A DNA stretch of 64,000 nucleotides, from the NCBI GenBank assembly GCA_964036045.1, contig OZ038381.1, positions 64,914,242-64,978,241 on the forward strand, in the 5' to 3' direction. The notes under the pieces are model-generated. The model had not been told where the DNA came from. It searched no databases and saw only the letters and a program-made list of their open reading frames with translations. Numbering within the stretch: the first letter of the stretch is position 1; each line of letters opens with the position of its first letter. This stretch comes from Eutreptiella sp. 'Long Island Sound 2002' (taxonomy: Eukaryota; Euglenozoa; Euglenophyceae; Eutreptiales; Eutreptiaceae). Position numbers and translations under genes: made by a program. This document shows, in pieces, positions 21,460 to 33,612 of the stretch.

Positions 21460-24400
21460 AGGCTATGCGGGGCCCCAAGGCTTCAAAGCGGGAAGAAAAA
21501 TCACAAGTGGCCCACAAGTGGGCCAGGTGGCTATATAACCCGTGCCACTTGGGGGATATCCAATGCCTTGGAGAGGAGGTCAAAATCACAATTGGACAAA
21601 ATCAGAGGTGGGCCACAATTTGGCCGGGTCGCTACGTAACCCCCGCCGCCTTGGGGGTCCCCAACGCTTTAGATTGGCAGACAAAATCAAAAGTGGCCTA
21701 CACGTGGCCGGGTGGCTACAAAACCCCTACCGCTTGGGAGGTCCCGCCCGCTTTAGAGCGCGGGACAAAATAAGAAGTGGCGCACAATGGGGCCGGGTAG
21801 CTACATAGCCCTTACGGCCATGGGGGGTCCCCAACGCTTTCAACCGGGGCACAAAATCAACCATGGCCCTCAAGTTGGCCAGGTGGCTGCATAACCCCTA
21901 CCGCTTGGGGGTTCCCAAGGCTTCACAGTAATGGAAAAGGTCACAAGTGGCCATCCAGTGGGTGGGGTGGCAACGGAACCCTTGCTGCCTTGGGCGTCCC
22001 CAACGCTTCACAGCGGGGGACAAAATCAGCAGCGGCCGACAAGTGGGCCGGCTGGCTACATAACGCTTGCCGCCTGGGGGTCCGCAACGCTTTAGAGCAG
22101 GAAACAAAATCAGAAGTGGCCAAGAAGTTGGCCAGGTGGCCGCAAAACACCTGCCACCTAGGAGGTCCCCATGGCTGTAGAGCGGAGGCCAAAATCAGCA
22201 CTGGCCCACTAGTTGGCCCGGTGGCTACATAAACCTTGCCGCCTCGGCGGTCTCCAACTCTTTAGAGCGCCACACAAAACTAGCTGTGGCCCAAAAATAG
22301 GCCATGTGGCTACATAATTCCCACTGCCTGGGGGTACTCCAACGCTTTAGAGCGGGGGAAAAAATCAGCAGTGGCCCGCAGCTGGGCCAGGTGGCTACAT
22401 AACCCGTGCCGTCTGGGGGGTCCGCAATGCTTTGGGGGACAGAATCATACGTGGCTAACGATTTGGCCGGGTTGCTACATAACCCCTACCGCCCGGGGGG
22501 ACCGAAACGCTTCACAGCAGGGGAAAAAACCAGCAATGGCCCACAAGTGGCACGCGTGGCTACAAAACCCCTGCCGCCTACAGGGTCCCCAGCGCTTCAG
22601 AGCGGAGCCTAGGGGTCCTCAACGCTTCAGAGCCGGAAACAAAATTGGAAGTGGCCCACAAGTGGGCAGGGTGGCTACATAACCCCTCCTGCCCTGAGGG
22701 TCCCCAGTGCTTCAACCCGGGTGGTTCCCGGTGCTTCAAAGTGGGGGACAAAATCAGAAGTGGCCCACAAGTAGGCCGGGTAGCTACATAACCCCTGCCG
22801 CCTGGGGGTCCCCAACGCTTCAAAGCGGAGCACAAAGTCGGAAGTGGCCCAAAAGTGGGCCGGGTGGCTACATAACCGCTACCGCCTGGGGGGGGTCCCC
22901 AATGCCTCAAAGCGGGGGAGAAAATAAAGAGTGGCCAAAAAGTTGGTTGGGTGGCTACATAACCCTTGCCGCCTGGGGGGTCCCGGACGCTTCAAAGCGG
23001 TGGACAAAATGAGCAGTGCCCAACAACTAGGGCAGGCAGCTACAAAACCAGTGCCGCCTGGGGCGTCCCCAACACTTTAGAGTGGGCGATAAAAACAGAA
23101 AGGGCCACAGGCCGGGTGGCTACATAACCCTTGCCGCCCAGGACGTCCCCAATGCTTTACAGCCGGGTACGAAATAAGGATTGTTCAACAACTGGGCCCG
23201 GTGGCTACATAACCCCTGCCGCCTAGGGGGTCTCCAAGGCTTCAAAGCGGGACGGAAAATCACAAGTGGCCCACAAGTGGGCCAGGTGGCTACATAGCCC
23301 GTGCCACTTGGGGGATACCCAATGCTTTGGAGAGGCGGTCAAAATCAGAAGTAGCCCAAAGTGGCACGGGTGGCTACATAACCTTTGCCACGTAGGGGAT
23401 CCCAAACCCTTTAGGAAGGTGGACAAAATCGGAAGTGGGCCACAAGTGGGCCGGCTGGATACATACCCCCTGCTACCTGGGGGGTTCCCAACGCTTTAGA
23501 GCAGGAAACAAAATCAGAAGTGGCCCACAGGTTGGCCAGGAGGCCGCATAACACCTGCCACCTAGGCGGCCCCGATGGCTTTAGAGTGGAGGACAAAATT
23601 AGCACTGGCCCACTAGTGGGCCCGGTGGCTACATAAACCTTGCCGCCTGGGCGGTCCGCAACGCTTTAGAGCGCCAGACAAAATTAACTGTGGCCCAAAA
23701 AAGGGCCATAACCCCAACCGCCTGGGGGTTGTCCAACGCTTTAGAGCGGGGAACAAAATCCGCAGTGGCGCACAACTGGGCCAGGTGGCTGCATAACCCC
23801 TGCCGCCGAGGGGCTCTGCAATGCTTTGGGGGACAAAATCATAGGTGGCTGACGATTCAGCCGGGTGGCTACATAACCCCTACCACCTGGGGGGAGCCAA
23901 ATGCTTTAGAGCAGGGGAAAAAACCAGCAACGACCCACAGGTGGGACACATGGCTACAAAACCGCTACTGCCTACAGGGTCCCCAGCGCTTGAGAGCGGC
24001 GCCTAGGGGTCCCCAACGCTTGAGAGCCTGGGACAAAATCAGAAGTGGCCCACAAGTGGGCCGCTTCGCTACATAACCCCTCCCGCCTTGAGGTCCCCAG
24101 TGCTTCAACCCGCGTGGTTCCCGGTGCTTCAAAGAGGGGGACAAAATCAGAAGTGGCCTACAAGTAGGCCGGGTGGCTACATAACCCCTGCCGCCTGGCG
24201 GTCCCCAACGCTTCAAAGCGGAGGACAAAGTTGGAAGGGGCCCAGAATTGGGCCGGGCGGCTACATAACCCCTACCGCCTGAGGGGGGGTCCCCAATGCC
24301 TCAAAGCGGGGGAGAAAATAAAGAGTGGCCCAAAAGTGGGTTGGCAGCTACATGACCCTTGCTGCCTGGGGGGTCCCGGACGCTTCAGAGCGGGGGACAA

Positions 24401-24870
24401 AATTAGAAGTGCCCCACAACTAGGGCAGGAAGCTACAAAACCAGTGTCGGCTGGGGCGTCCCCAACACTTTCGAGTGGGGGACAAAATCAGAAAGGGCCC
24501 AGAGGCCGGGTGGCTACATAACCCTTGCCGCCCGGGAGGTCCCGAATGCTTTAGAGCCGGGTACAAGTTCAGAATTGCCGAACAACTGGGCCGGGTGGCT
24601 ACATAACCCCTGCCGCCTAGGGGGTCTCCAAGGCTTCAAAGCGGGACAAAAATCACAAGTGGCCCACCAGTGGGCAGAGTGGCTACATAACCCGTGCCAT
24701 TTCGGGTATACACCATGCTTCGGAGAGGAGGTCAAAATCAGAAGTGGCCCCAAGTGGGACGGGTGGCTACATGACCTCTGCCACGTAGGGGATCCCCAAC
24801 CCTTTAGGAAGGTGGACAAAATCAGAATCGGGCCAAAAGTGGGCCGGGTCGCTACAAAGCCCCAGGGGGA
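21460..24870. repeat. Satellite array, ~85-bp monomer with ~1.4-kb higher-order repeat
   Basis: About 40 degenerate monomers share a core reading roughly GTGGCTACATAACCCC, then TGCCGCCTGGGGGT, AACGCTTTAGAGCGG, ACAAAATCAGAAGTGG and a CCACAAGTGGGCC palindrome. Successive GGCTACATAACC cores are mostly 84-86 bp apart. Specific variants recur about 1394-1404 bp apart (22091/23495, 22425/23819, 22981/24374), showing a higher-order repeat of about 16 monomers in two copies. No coding function is supported. Confidence 0.9.
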
Positions 24871-27172
24871 GGGGGGGGGTTGGCGAAGGCTCCGGAGGAA
24901 AAAAGGGGGGAAGCGGGGGAAAATGGCTCGAAATGGGGGGAAACCGGGGAAACTGTGGGTACGTTGGCATGCTCGACGGAGAAAGGAGAATCTTTCTTTG
25001 GCTGGTTTTGATTTTGTAACAAGGCGCGCGGAGGGGGGGGGATGCATTGACTGAACCCCCGGAGCAAAAATGAGGAGAATCGGTGGAACTTAAAGGAAAA
25101 TGGGGAAAATAGGGAAGACAAACCAGTCATTCCCTGCCCCACATTTTGACTTTCTGCCCTTACCTACCCCCATAATACATTCCCATTTTGTTTCCCACTT
25201 TGTTAGCAGTTCATTGACCCCACCAGTGCTAAGGTAAGTGTGTGTGGATGTGTGTGCAAACGTACAAGTATGCTGGGCGGTCATGGGCCCGCCTCCACAC
25301 TTTTCTGTCTCGCACGTGGGACAAGAGAACGAATGGCAGGAAAGAAAGAGAGACCATGTACATGCTAGACCAGGGCAAGATGCTGAGCTGAAGCAAGGCA
25401 ATTACAGACACTTCAGAGGTGGTCACTAAGCAGAAGGGAACCCGGATCGGCGTGCGCAGATGAGAAACAGGTCAGTTGTAGGCACGCGGCAAGGTGCAAC
25501 AGACCAAGTACCGGACAAATCTAGTGTGAGCTAGATGCGGAGGGGACACGGCATGGGAGATACCCGATCAAAAGCGGGTTAGATGCGGGCAAGCAGCGAG
25601 CGACAAACACACCAAGCACAGGCAGTCGGACTTTGGACCGCATGCAGGCGAGACGTGGACAACGAGGTCGCCGGTCAGATGCAGACTACACGCGGGCAAG
25701 ATGAGGCATCATGAAGCCGGCAACGGGGGCAAACTTGTGGGGTCATTGCCCGCGATGCTCTACGGGGCGGGGGCAATGTGCAAGGGGTTCATATGACTCT
25801 TCCCCTATTGGGCCTAGCCGAGCTCCCTGCCGGCCTGGGCCAGCGGGGCGTCGAAGCGGTGAGATGCGTTTTGGACGTCAAGCACCATGGGCCAAATAAG
25901 GTCTAGAAGTAGCCACAAAGAGTACGCGATGGAGACGCGCAGTGGGCATAGTGCGGATCAGCAGCAAGCCTCATGCAGGGTTGGTGGTGCTAATGTGCGC
26001 TGTGGAACCCCGGAGGCGGTAGGGGCTCTTAGAGCGGAACATTTGTCAGAAGTAAAACATAACTTGAAATTTCGTCGCAAAACAACCGAAGATTTTATGC
26101 ACTTCGAAACATGGAGAAAGACAAGGCACGAAAGAAAAGGGGAAACGGTTTCCTGAGCAAGCTAAGAAATTTGAGACTGAAGTTGAATGTGGTGATTTCG
26201 AAAAGACATATGTAGTCAATTTTGAACCATTTCCATCAACAATTTTGATTGAAATCTGTTAAAATATTGCACCCAAGACTGTCAAGTCATTTGCAATGTT
26301 ATTCTTCTATTCACTTTGCATGTAAAAGACCAAAAAAAAGAGAGTATGTTTTTCTTTGACACCTTTCCTATATATTAACCTGCCGGAATTCCAACGAGGT
26401 ATATGTTGCTGCTTCATCTGTATGTATAATTGTACTACTAAGGTTGGACAATGGTGCTTTCCATCATGCACTTAAAGAAAACTACATTCCTTTTTTCAAA
26501 CAAAGAACAATTCTTTTAGAATCATAAGCGTTCAATCTTTTGAGATATTGTTCGTGCTACCCTGTGATGACATTGCAAGACAAATTTTGATCGAAGTCGA
26601 GAAGCAAGTGTGTACAATACAAATCAAGCCCTATTCTATGATAAATTCATTGAAACAAGTACCGCATTACAACAAATGCGCTTCACACAACAAAAAATTA
26701 GTATCCACATTGAACATATTGTTCACCTGTTGATAAAAGCTCAAAGCCCCATGCCCATGCCACATTAGATGTAGGATCATCCCTTTCCAGTCCAATGTCT
26801 CTGAAAGACATCCACTGCTGCGTCCCATGGATATTATCTCGTCTAACACTGAACATAGTGCCCGTAAGACCCTAAGGTTCGAACTTGCTTATCAGTACAC
26901 CTCCTTGCGCCTCGAGCACAACCGGCCAACCAGGGGACCTCTTTGGGTCACACTACACGTGGACATTTTTTAGGGGTCACGCTGACCGCCGACGGAAAGC
27001 GTAGCGGGCACCTCCGATGTCGCCCTTTGAATATGTATTGCAATGCGCTTGCTACATGGCGGGACACCTCATGCCTGTTTTTAGAGCCTTGCAACGGGAT
27101 GATGACAAAATATCTCGAGCGGAGGGTGTAGTAAGAAAAAGTGTATTTGCATGCCAAAAGGTAAGCTTTAGT
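24871..27172. other. Unassigned intergenic sequence
   Basis: A G-rich run at 24860-25060 is followed by mixed, then AT-rich DNA (about 26160-27170). I see no convincing gene, RNA or element. A weak match to the 85-bp satellite core lies near 26010-26050. Confidence 0.5.
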
Positions 27173-27911
27173 TGTCTTAGAGATGCCTAGAGGCATACTA
27201 CATTTTCATCTTAGTATTGGCCTATCCCAAAAGGGGCGACAAAGCATTTTGACCTATAAAACCAAGCATTGAACTTTGGATGTTGTGTGGACCCCTGACC
27301 CCCCAACTGATTGGGCATAATCACCATTTCCTGGACTGACTGAGGAGCTGACATTGATCCAGAGCCTATTAATATTTCTATATTTTCTCATGAATGCTTA
27401 GCTATCCGAGTGGTCTGCGCCCTAGGGGGCTGGAGCACCTCTTTTTGAGAGGTCCTGGGTTCAATTCCGAGTCAGCCTAGCTCAGTAGGAAGATCCCATG
27501 TGACATGGCAGTGACCTCAGCGCCACAAGCCACGCTACCTCAGCACCTTTGGGACCCGAAACAAAGAGTGCACATCTCTAGATAGCACTATAAAAGAGAG
27601 AGTGCCCATGTTGGCAGTGTTACCATGATTTTAGGATATTTTCTACCTTTTCCCCCTAAATCTGTAGTTATTGTGAGTTCCTTTGTCCATACATTGTCTA
27701 TCTTTTCACCTTTGACTGCAGCCCTTCATGTTGTGGATTTGATCCTGTGTTTCCTCTTCTTGCACTGTGCGTACTTGGGAATTTTGGTTTATTTCAACAA
27801 AACATTGGTATTTGGAAAACCTGAGCCACAGAAAGAAGCAGCAAAAGGAGGCAGTGGTACAAACAAAACAATATCATCAAAGCATCAACAGTGGAAGCCG
27901 GTTGTAACTTT
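27173..27911 (+). repeat. Putative 5' LTR of the left retroelement
   Basis: Aligns with the reverse complement of about 46268-47008 in the second copy. It ends just before the conserved CTTTCTGGTAGCA, a likely primer-binding site, so this reads as an LTR of about 740 bp starting TGTCTTAG. The left edge is set from where similarity fades. No 3' LTR is present in either copy, so the call is indirect. Confidence 0.5.
27400..27480 (+). other. tRNA-like (SINE-type) segment with A and B boxes
   Basis: TATCCGAGTGG (27403-27413) resembles an A box of a Ser/Leu-type tRNA, and GGTTCAATTCC (27458-27468) is a near-perfect B box. No proper acceptor stem was found, so it is not a functional tRNA gene. The degenerate counterpart lies at about 46700-46790 on the minus strand. 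It could be a tRNA-derived SINE captured in the retroelement LTR. Confidence 0.55.
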
Positions 27912-27912
27912 C

Positions 27913-27926
27913 TGGTAGCACAGATA
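27913..27926 (+). promoter_or_regulatory. Primer-binding-like site
   Basis: TGGTAGCA followed by CAGATA resembles the complement of a tRNA-Met initiator 3' end of the TGGTAGCAGAGG class. The second copy has TGGTAGCAAGAGG at the same place (minus strand, 46250-46262). Confidence 0.45.
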
Positions 27927-28337
27927 ATTCATTCTTTGCGTACCTGCAACCCCGTGCAGTACAGCCAGTACGTCGAGACTGACAAGACTTCTGAGGGGCG
28001 GAAGAAAACCATATGGACACCAAGGACACTGCCTTCTTCACTCCTTCACATGAGTTCACAGAGTGAATACAGCAAAGTAGGCCGCGTTCTGGCCGGACCA
28101 CTGCCTCAAGGACCACTGTACAGAATCCCAAGACCCCATTAAAGGGCAAACAATTTTAACGCCACCCCCTCGCCATAAGGACGGGACAGGTACAGCCTGC
28201 AGGTACCACAGAGACGCAGACTGCGTCCCCTGACCATATCCTGTGTTTGGGAGAAGACAGCGCCCTCAGAGGCACCAGCAAAGCCGGCACCGAAGCCGAG
28301 ACCTAGTGAACCTGAACCTCAGGAGCCCGTACCTTAA

Positions 28338-29018
28338 ATGCCCTTAAGAGGTCCTGGGGAAGATTCGCTTGCGGGCTTGGGACCTGCCTTCAGTGGACTA
28401 TCCGTCCGAGGACCTGAAGGCAAAGACAAGGAGAAGGAGAAGGGAGCAGTGGATAAGGGAGTCGAAGAGGAAGACATTGGAGATGAACACGATCCATCCG
28501 ATGAGGTACCCTTCGATGACAAACCTGCTGAGAGCGTGCCAAGCCCTTCTGATCACCCTGCAGCACCCCCTCCATCAACCACTACACTCCCAGCCATACA
28601 TCCAGCAACATCCTCACCAACAACCACTCCACTTATGGCTGAGGGTCCAGGCTTTACTGGTACGCCTTACCCCACCTATGGTGCGACACCAGTCGCGACT
28701 GCGCCACCTATGGCGACAGCAATCAGCGAACCGGTGGCATCCAGCTCCACCTACAACGGTATCCATGAGCCTGCACCACTCCGTTATGCTGAGGGCCATC
28801 ACAGGCCCCCTGCTAGTGTGGGCCCAACCTATATTCCTGGCTATGCAGCACCCGAGCCTGGCTATGCCATGCCACTGCCTGGCGTAGCCTCCCTGAGTGG
28901 GATTCGGGGCCCTGAGTCCTGTGGAGGACGGAGCAGGGGATTAGGAAGATACTCTAACAGGTCCCTGACGCGCTCCGAGATTAAGGAGGCTCTGCGCAGC
29001 GCTACTGGAGCAAAATGA
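28338..29018 (+). pseudogene. Gag N-terminal region, left copy
   Basis: A 226-residue frame from ATG 28338. It is Lys/Glu-rich at first, then a long Pro/Thr/Ala/Ser low-complexity stretch, then a basic end with TRSEIKEALR. It matches the minus-strand frame 45559-46041 and the sequence beyond its stop. The frame ends at TGA 29018, where the second copy reads on in one continuous sense. The next gag piece starts by ATGA overlap in another frame, so a frameshift probably separates them. It would be the N-terminal part of the particle protein. Confidence 0.6.
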
Positions 29019-30778
29019 CGCAGGAAATCAGGAACAACCTGAAGCCCCTGATGCTTCCTGAAGGGTCACCTATGACAATTGGAGCTCCCCCTCACCAAGT
29101 GCAGGCCAACCACCTGGTGGTGGGATTGACTCATAGTCTGAGCGGCGTGAGAAGACGACCTATGCCGACCCCTGCAGCTGTACCAAGGAGTCCCTTCGTG
29201 CCAGGAACGGCCCGGCTACGCTACAGCCATGTGCAGAACTCCACTCAAGCTGAGCTGGATCAGTTGGGGCTGACAGCCATAAGGGCTATGGCTGACGTGG
29301 AGCCCTATGGCTCCAGTGACTCCGGTGGTGATCCTTGGAATGATGAGCATCCATTTTGAACGTATGCTTCACTCTCTGAGGACGATGACCCTGAGGACCC
29401 CGAAAACCCGACTGGCAGAAAGAAAAAGAAAAAAAGGAAGAGCAAGCGGCACCAGAGACGCGGATCCAAGGAGGCTAAGGCTATCGCCACCTCTAAGATC
29501 ATGGTGAACTTGCCTGAGATCACTGGGACGGACCTCAGCCAGTTCGCAGAGAGTTTTGGCTGGTTCCTAAGGATGACCGGCCAGACCCACGCCAGTGGGC
29601 GGGTGAAGTGTGACCTGCTATTGCAGTGTTGCAAGACCAAGTACTTGGAGAAACAAGTCAAGCAGAGCGTGACCAAGTCTGCTACGTTCGCTGAAGATTT
29701 GGTTGCCCTTGAGAGGCAGTACCCCTCCTACGAGACCGACCTATCCATCTGGACCGAGATCCAGAACCTGGCCATGTTGCCCAACAACCCCAAGGCTGCG
29801 GGTATCTCTGAACTACTGGCCGACTTGGACCACTGGGTAGGGCGACTGACGCCCGGATCATACGGCAGCGATGACATGCTTTTCTGGTTGGTGACCAAGA
29901 TCTCCCGAGATGTGTTGGAGGAGTGTCGGGCTACGGCGGAACCCAAGGCAAGGACCATCACGTAGCAGGACTTGTCTGTCCTTTTAATGGAGCTGGCGCT
30001 GGACAAGGAGAGTGACCAGCACCTCAACGCCTACCGCCCCGGGGGAGGCAACTCTGGTGGCCATGGCCGTGGGCATCAAGGACCTCGACCTGGACAAGGG
30101 ACTACCCCTAAGAATGCTCCCTATATGAGCAATGTGCAAGACCTCTTCTGGTGTGATTGCAGAGACGAGCAGGGCGGCCTCGTTCATGCCCCGGACTGCG
30201 ACCAGCATGAGTGCTTCGTGGTCCCGGGCAAGAAGCAGGCGACCAACACCGGTGGGAAGGCTAAGATGCCTGACCACTACAGGTGTACCATCACCTGTGC
30301 CTTCTGTGGCAAGCGGGAGCACTACGAGGATGAGTGCTACCACAAGCAGGGCTTGTCGGCCAAGCTGAAGAGCGAGGCCCAGAGTGGCGTTGGAAGTGCC
30401 AGAGGAAAGAGCAATGGCGAGAAAGGCAAGGGCAAGTCTCAAGGACGAGGCAAAGGCCAAGGTCAAGCACAAGGCAAAAGTGGAGGACGTGGAGGCCCCG
30501 ACGGGAAGAAGCAGGACAAGAACAAGGACAAGAACCAGGACAGGCTCGGGGGAAGCCCCAACCGTACGCACGGGGGGACCAACCCTCAGCCCTCTGGTGG
30601 GCAGCAAAACACGGGGTCTACGACCCATTCCCAGACGCAAGCTGAAGAAGAACAAGGGACTAAGCGTGCTAACGAAGATGGGGACGAGTCTAACGCCCGC
30701 AAAGGTTCCCGCTTCATGCGGATAGCGCAAAAACTGCGCAAGAAGGGGTTTGACGTGACCTGTCTCGCCGAGTTCTGA
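29015..30778 (+). pseudogene. Gag capsid and zinc-knuckle region, left copy
   Basis: A single frame covers 29015-30778 but is broken by TGA at 29357-29359 and TAG at 29963-29965; the second copy has sense codons at both points. The middle part (29501-29965) is a capsid-like helical domain (WFLRMTGQ, KCDLLLQCCKTKYLEK). The last part (29972-30778) carries a canonical CX2CX4HX4C zinc knuckle (CAFCGKREHYEDEC from residue 109 of that segment), a Gly/Lys-rich RNA-binding-like tail and a conserved basic end. The role is RNA packaging and particle assembly; this copy is inactivated. Confidence 0.75.
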
Positions 30779-31115
30779 CAGGGACACACTAGGGTATCTA
30801 CAGACCTGGTGCTTTGGGTACGTATCCGTCTTGGGGGTCGAAATAACTGGGGGTACTGGATACTAGGGCTACTATATCAATTGTGGCCAACAAAATTTTA
30901 CCTCGTGGGGACCTGAAGAACACAATGCCTACCACAGCCATTTGCATGGGGGTTGGCCATGTGGTGTACAGTTGTGGGGATTGCGAGGTCGACGTGCCTA
31001 TGGGTTCAAGGAGCATCGCCCACACCTATGATTTTAGTAGCTGTTTTCCCCCAAAATTCAAAAAGTCGACAAAAAGGGGTTTTTCGCGGGAAATGACCTA
31101 TTTTTTTGTTTCTAC

Positions 31116-31500
31116 GGCCCCAAAATAGGAGGGGGGAGGGGCCTTCTACCTGAGTTTTGTCCAAAAATATCAAAAAGCTCTGAAATTTGTCCTATTTCGG
31201 GGTATTTTTGCCTGCTTTGGGCTGGTCCTGCAGAACAGTGCTGCACACCAGTGTACCTGCCTATAGAGGATTTTCGACAGAAATTCCAATTTTCTTTGGA
31301 TTCTCTGGCCCCAAAATAGGGATGGGGGGGTTCTTCCCACCCGAGCTTTCTCCCAAACCATCAAAAACCCTGGAATTTGGCCTATTTAGGCTTATTTTTG
31401 TCTGCTCTGGGTTGGTGCAGCAGAAGAGTGCTGAACACCAGTGTACTTGTATAGTATAGTATAGGCACGAAAAAACCATGAAAATAGGTTTTGTACCCAA
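31116..31500. repeat. Tandem copies of a ~191-bp unit inside the insertion
   Basis: GGCCCCAAAATAG recurs at 31116 and 31307 (191 bp apart), and the stretch ending in ACACCAGTGTAC recurs near 31250 and 31440. Related CCCTCAAAAT-G-run boundaries follow near 31975 and 32165. Confidence 0.65.
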
Positions 31501-32233
31501 AAAGACCAAAAGTAACCTTTTGCTTTAATTATACACCCCCCAAATAGCAGGGGGGGGGGTACCTCCTACCCCATTGTTCCCCAAAAATAACAACCTAAGC
31601 CTCAAACATGTGTGTGTACGGTGATAGGCACGCAAAAGCCTACCTATGAACCATATGGAAATGGACCACAAACGGTGCAAAATAGGGCCAAAAACACCTC
31701 AAATGTTCATCGCTCATCCCATTCTTATGCACATAATATCCTTTTTTATTCAGTTCTTTGGCGTATTTCGCTTTTTTGCAACGAACACCCTCCAATCGGG
31801 AGGGGGGGTGGTTCAGCTGCTTGTTTCAGGCTCAAAAAAACAAACAATTTGTGATAAAAAAAGGCTATTTTTCGCCCATTTTGTTGAGAAATGGCAGATT
31901 TTGGGGCATAAGAATGCTGTAAATTGTGTTTGAACAAATGGTGTGTCCACACAGGATGCTTTTTTGCATCCAGCACCCTCAAAATGGGGGGGGGGGGGGC
32001 TCTGCAACTGCCTGTCTGAGGCCACAATACTCAATTTTTGACCAAGAAACGGCCATTTTTTGGCAGTTGTTCCATGAAAAATAGCAAATTTTGGTGCATA
32101 CAGATGCTGTAGATTGTGCTTTCGTAGTCCGTGCGTGCATACAACTTGCTTTTTTGCATCCAGCACCCTCAAAATACGAGGGGGGATCCTTCAACTGCTT
32201 GTACGAAGCCAAAAAAATCTATATGTGACCAGA

Positions 32234-32870
32234 AACATGTGTGTGGACGGTGATAGGTGATCAAAACCCTACCTATGAACCATATGGATATTGGACCACA
32301 AACGGTGCAAAATAGGGCCGAAAACACCTCAAATCTTCATCGTTCATCCCATTCTTATGCACATACTATCATATAATATATAGCACCTATCATACAAATG
32401 CTTACAATAACAACCTAAGCCCCAAACATGTGTGTGGACGGTGATAGGCACGCAAAACCCACCTATGAACCATATGGAAATGGACTACAAAACGGTGAAA
32501 AATAGGGCCAAAAACAACTCAAATCTACATCCTCCATCCCATTCTTATGCACATACTATCATATTTTATGTAGGTATTATCATTCAAGTGCATACAGTAC
32601 CAACCCAAGCCCCAAACATGTGTGTGGACGGTGATAGGTGATCTAAACCCTACCTATGAACCATATGGATATTGGACCACAAACGGTGCAAAATAGGGCC
32701 AAAAAAACCTCAAATGTTCATCGTTCGGCCCATTCTTATGCACATAGTATCATATTTTATGTAGTTCTTATCATTCAAATGCATACAATACCAACCCAAG
32801 CCCCAAACATGTGTGTGGACGGTGATAGGTGATCAAAACCCTACCTATGAACCATATGGATATTGGGCCC
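32234..32870. repeat. 191-bp tandem repeat, about 3.5 units
   Basis: ACATGTGTGTGGACGG starts units at 32234, 32426, 32616 and 32807 (190-192 bp apart), each followed by a CCTACCTATGAACCATATGG core. A related unit also lies at about 31605. Non-coding. Confidence 0.85.
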
Positions 32871-33612
32871 CATGGTGCATGAGAAAGGGATGAATAGCCT
32901 AGAATAAAGGCAAAACATCGCTTGTCATGTAGGCTTCTACCAATGGTGATGACAAGTTGTTCATATATCACCTCTATACCACCTCTTCCAGCCCTGTAAG
33001 GCCCTCTACATGGCCTCCATAGACCCTAAAACCATGAAAAAGAGTGGTTTTTGGCTAGAAAAGTGTGAATTTCTCAAAATCTGCGCCTGCCAATCTGGAT
33101 TTTTTTAGGTCAGCAGCAAGGTATTGATCTCGGGGACACGCTCATGCCTTTACTTTGCTTCCCACTGCGAAAAAACGTGGAGTTTTTGGCGATTTTCTAT
33201 TCCGCACGGCGGTCGGGAATCTAAAACTCGCGTACGCGGCAGTTGTTGACAGTTGATCTGCGGCTCCAGCTCCAGCGACAGCATAATTTTGTTCAAATTT
33301 TGAGAAAACACAAAAACAACAGTACTACTGTGTACAGGGTGATATCGCCGTTCTGAAAATGCACGACTTTGAATTTTGGGAAAAAACAGCTGCTAAAATC
33401 ATAGGTGAATGGTTCTACGTGATGGACATCATGCCCTCGACTTTGTACTGGGGACCGACTTCTTCGTCGAGCACTCCCAGATTCTATCCCTCACGCTGCA
33501 AGCACCCTATGTCCTCAAAGTGGACCATGGTGGCGGAGGGGAATCTGTACCACTGGAACAGTCCAAATACACGTCAAGCTAGCTGAGGGTATGCAAGCAG
33601 GAGCCCTCTACC

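Larger units (their letters stand above)
31023..33407. mobile_element. 2.4-kb insertion with ~40-bp terminal inverted repeats
   Basis: The left end CACCTATGATTTTAG, continuing to about 31062, is repeated in inverted form at about 33368-33407 with few mismatches. The insertion splits a protease sequence that is continuous in the other retroelement copy, so both edges are defined. A clear target duplication is not visible. Inside are tandem repeats of about 191 bp and C/G homopolymer runs. No transposase is encoded, so it is probably a non-autonomous DNA transposon or foldback-type element. Confidence 0.75.
30785..33612 (+). pseudogene. Retropepsin gene split by an insertion, left copy
   Basis: Bases about 30799-31022 and 33408-33600 together match the continuous protease region of the second copy (minus strand, about 43200-43680). 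The catalytic motif reads Asp-Thr-Arg-Ala at 30859-30870 (GAT ACT AGG GCT), whereas the second copy has Asp-Thr-Gly-Ala. The Gly-to-Arg change should abolish activity. The insertion at 31023-33407 interrupts the gene after SRSIAH. Inactive. Confidence 0.75.

Noticed and set aside
27400-27480. Functional tRNA gene
   Set aside because: A and B boxes are present, but no acceptor stem or clean cloverleaf was found, and the segment is repeated inside a retroelement LTR.
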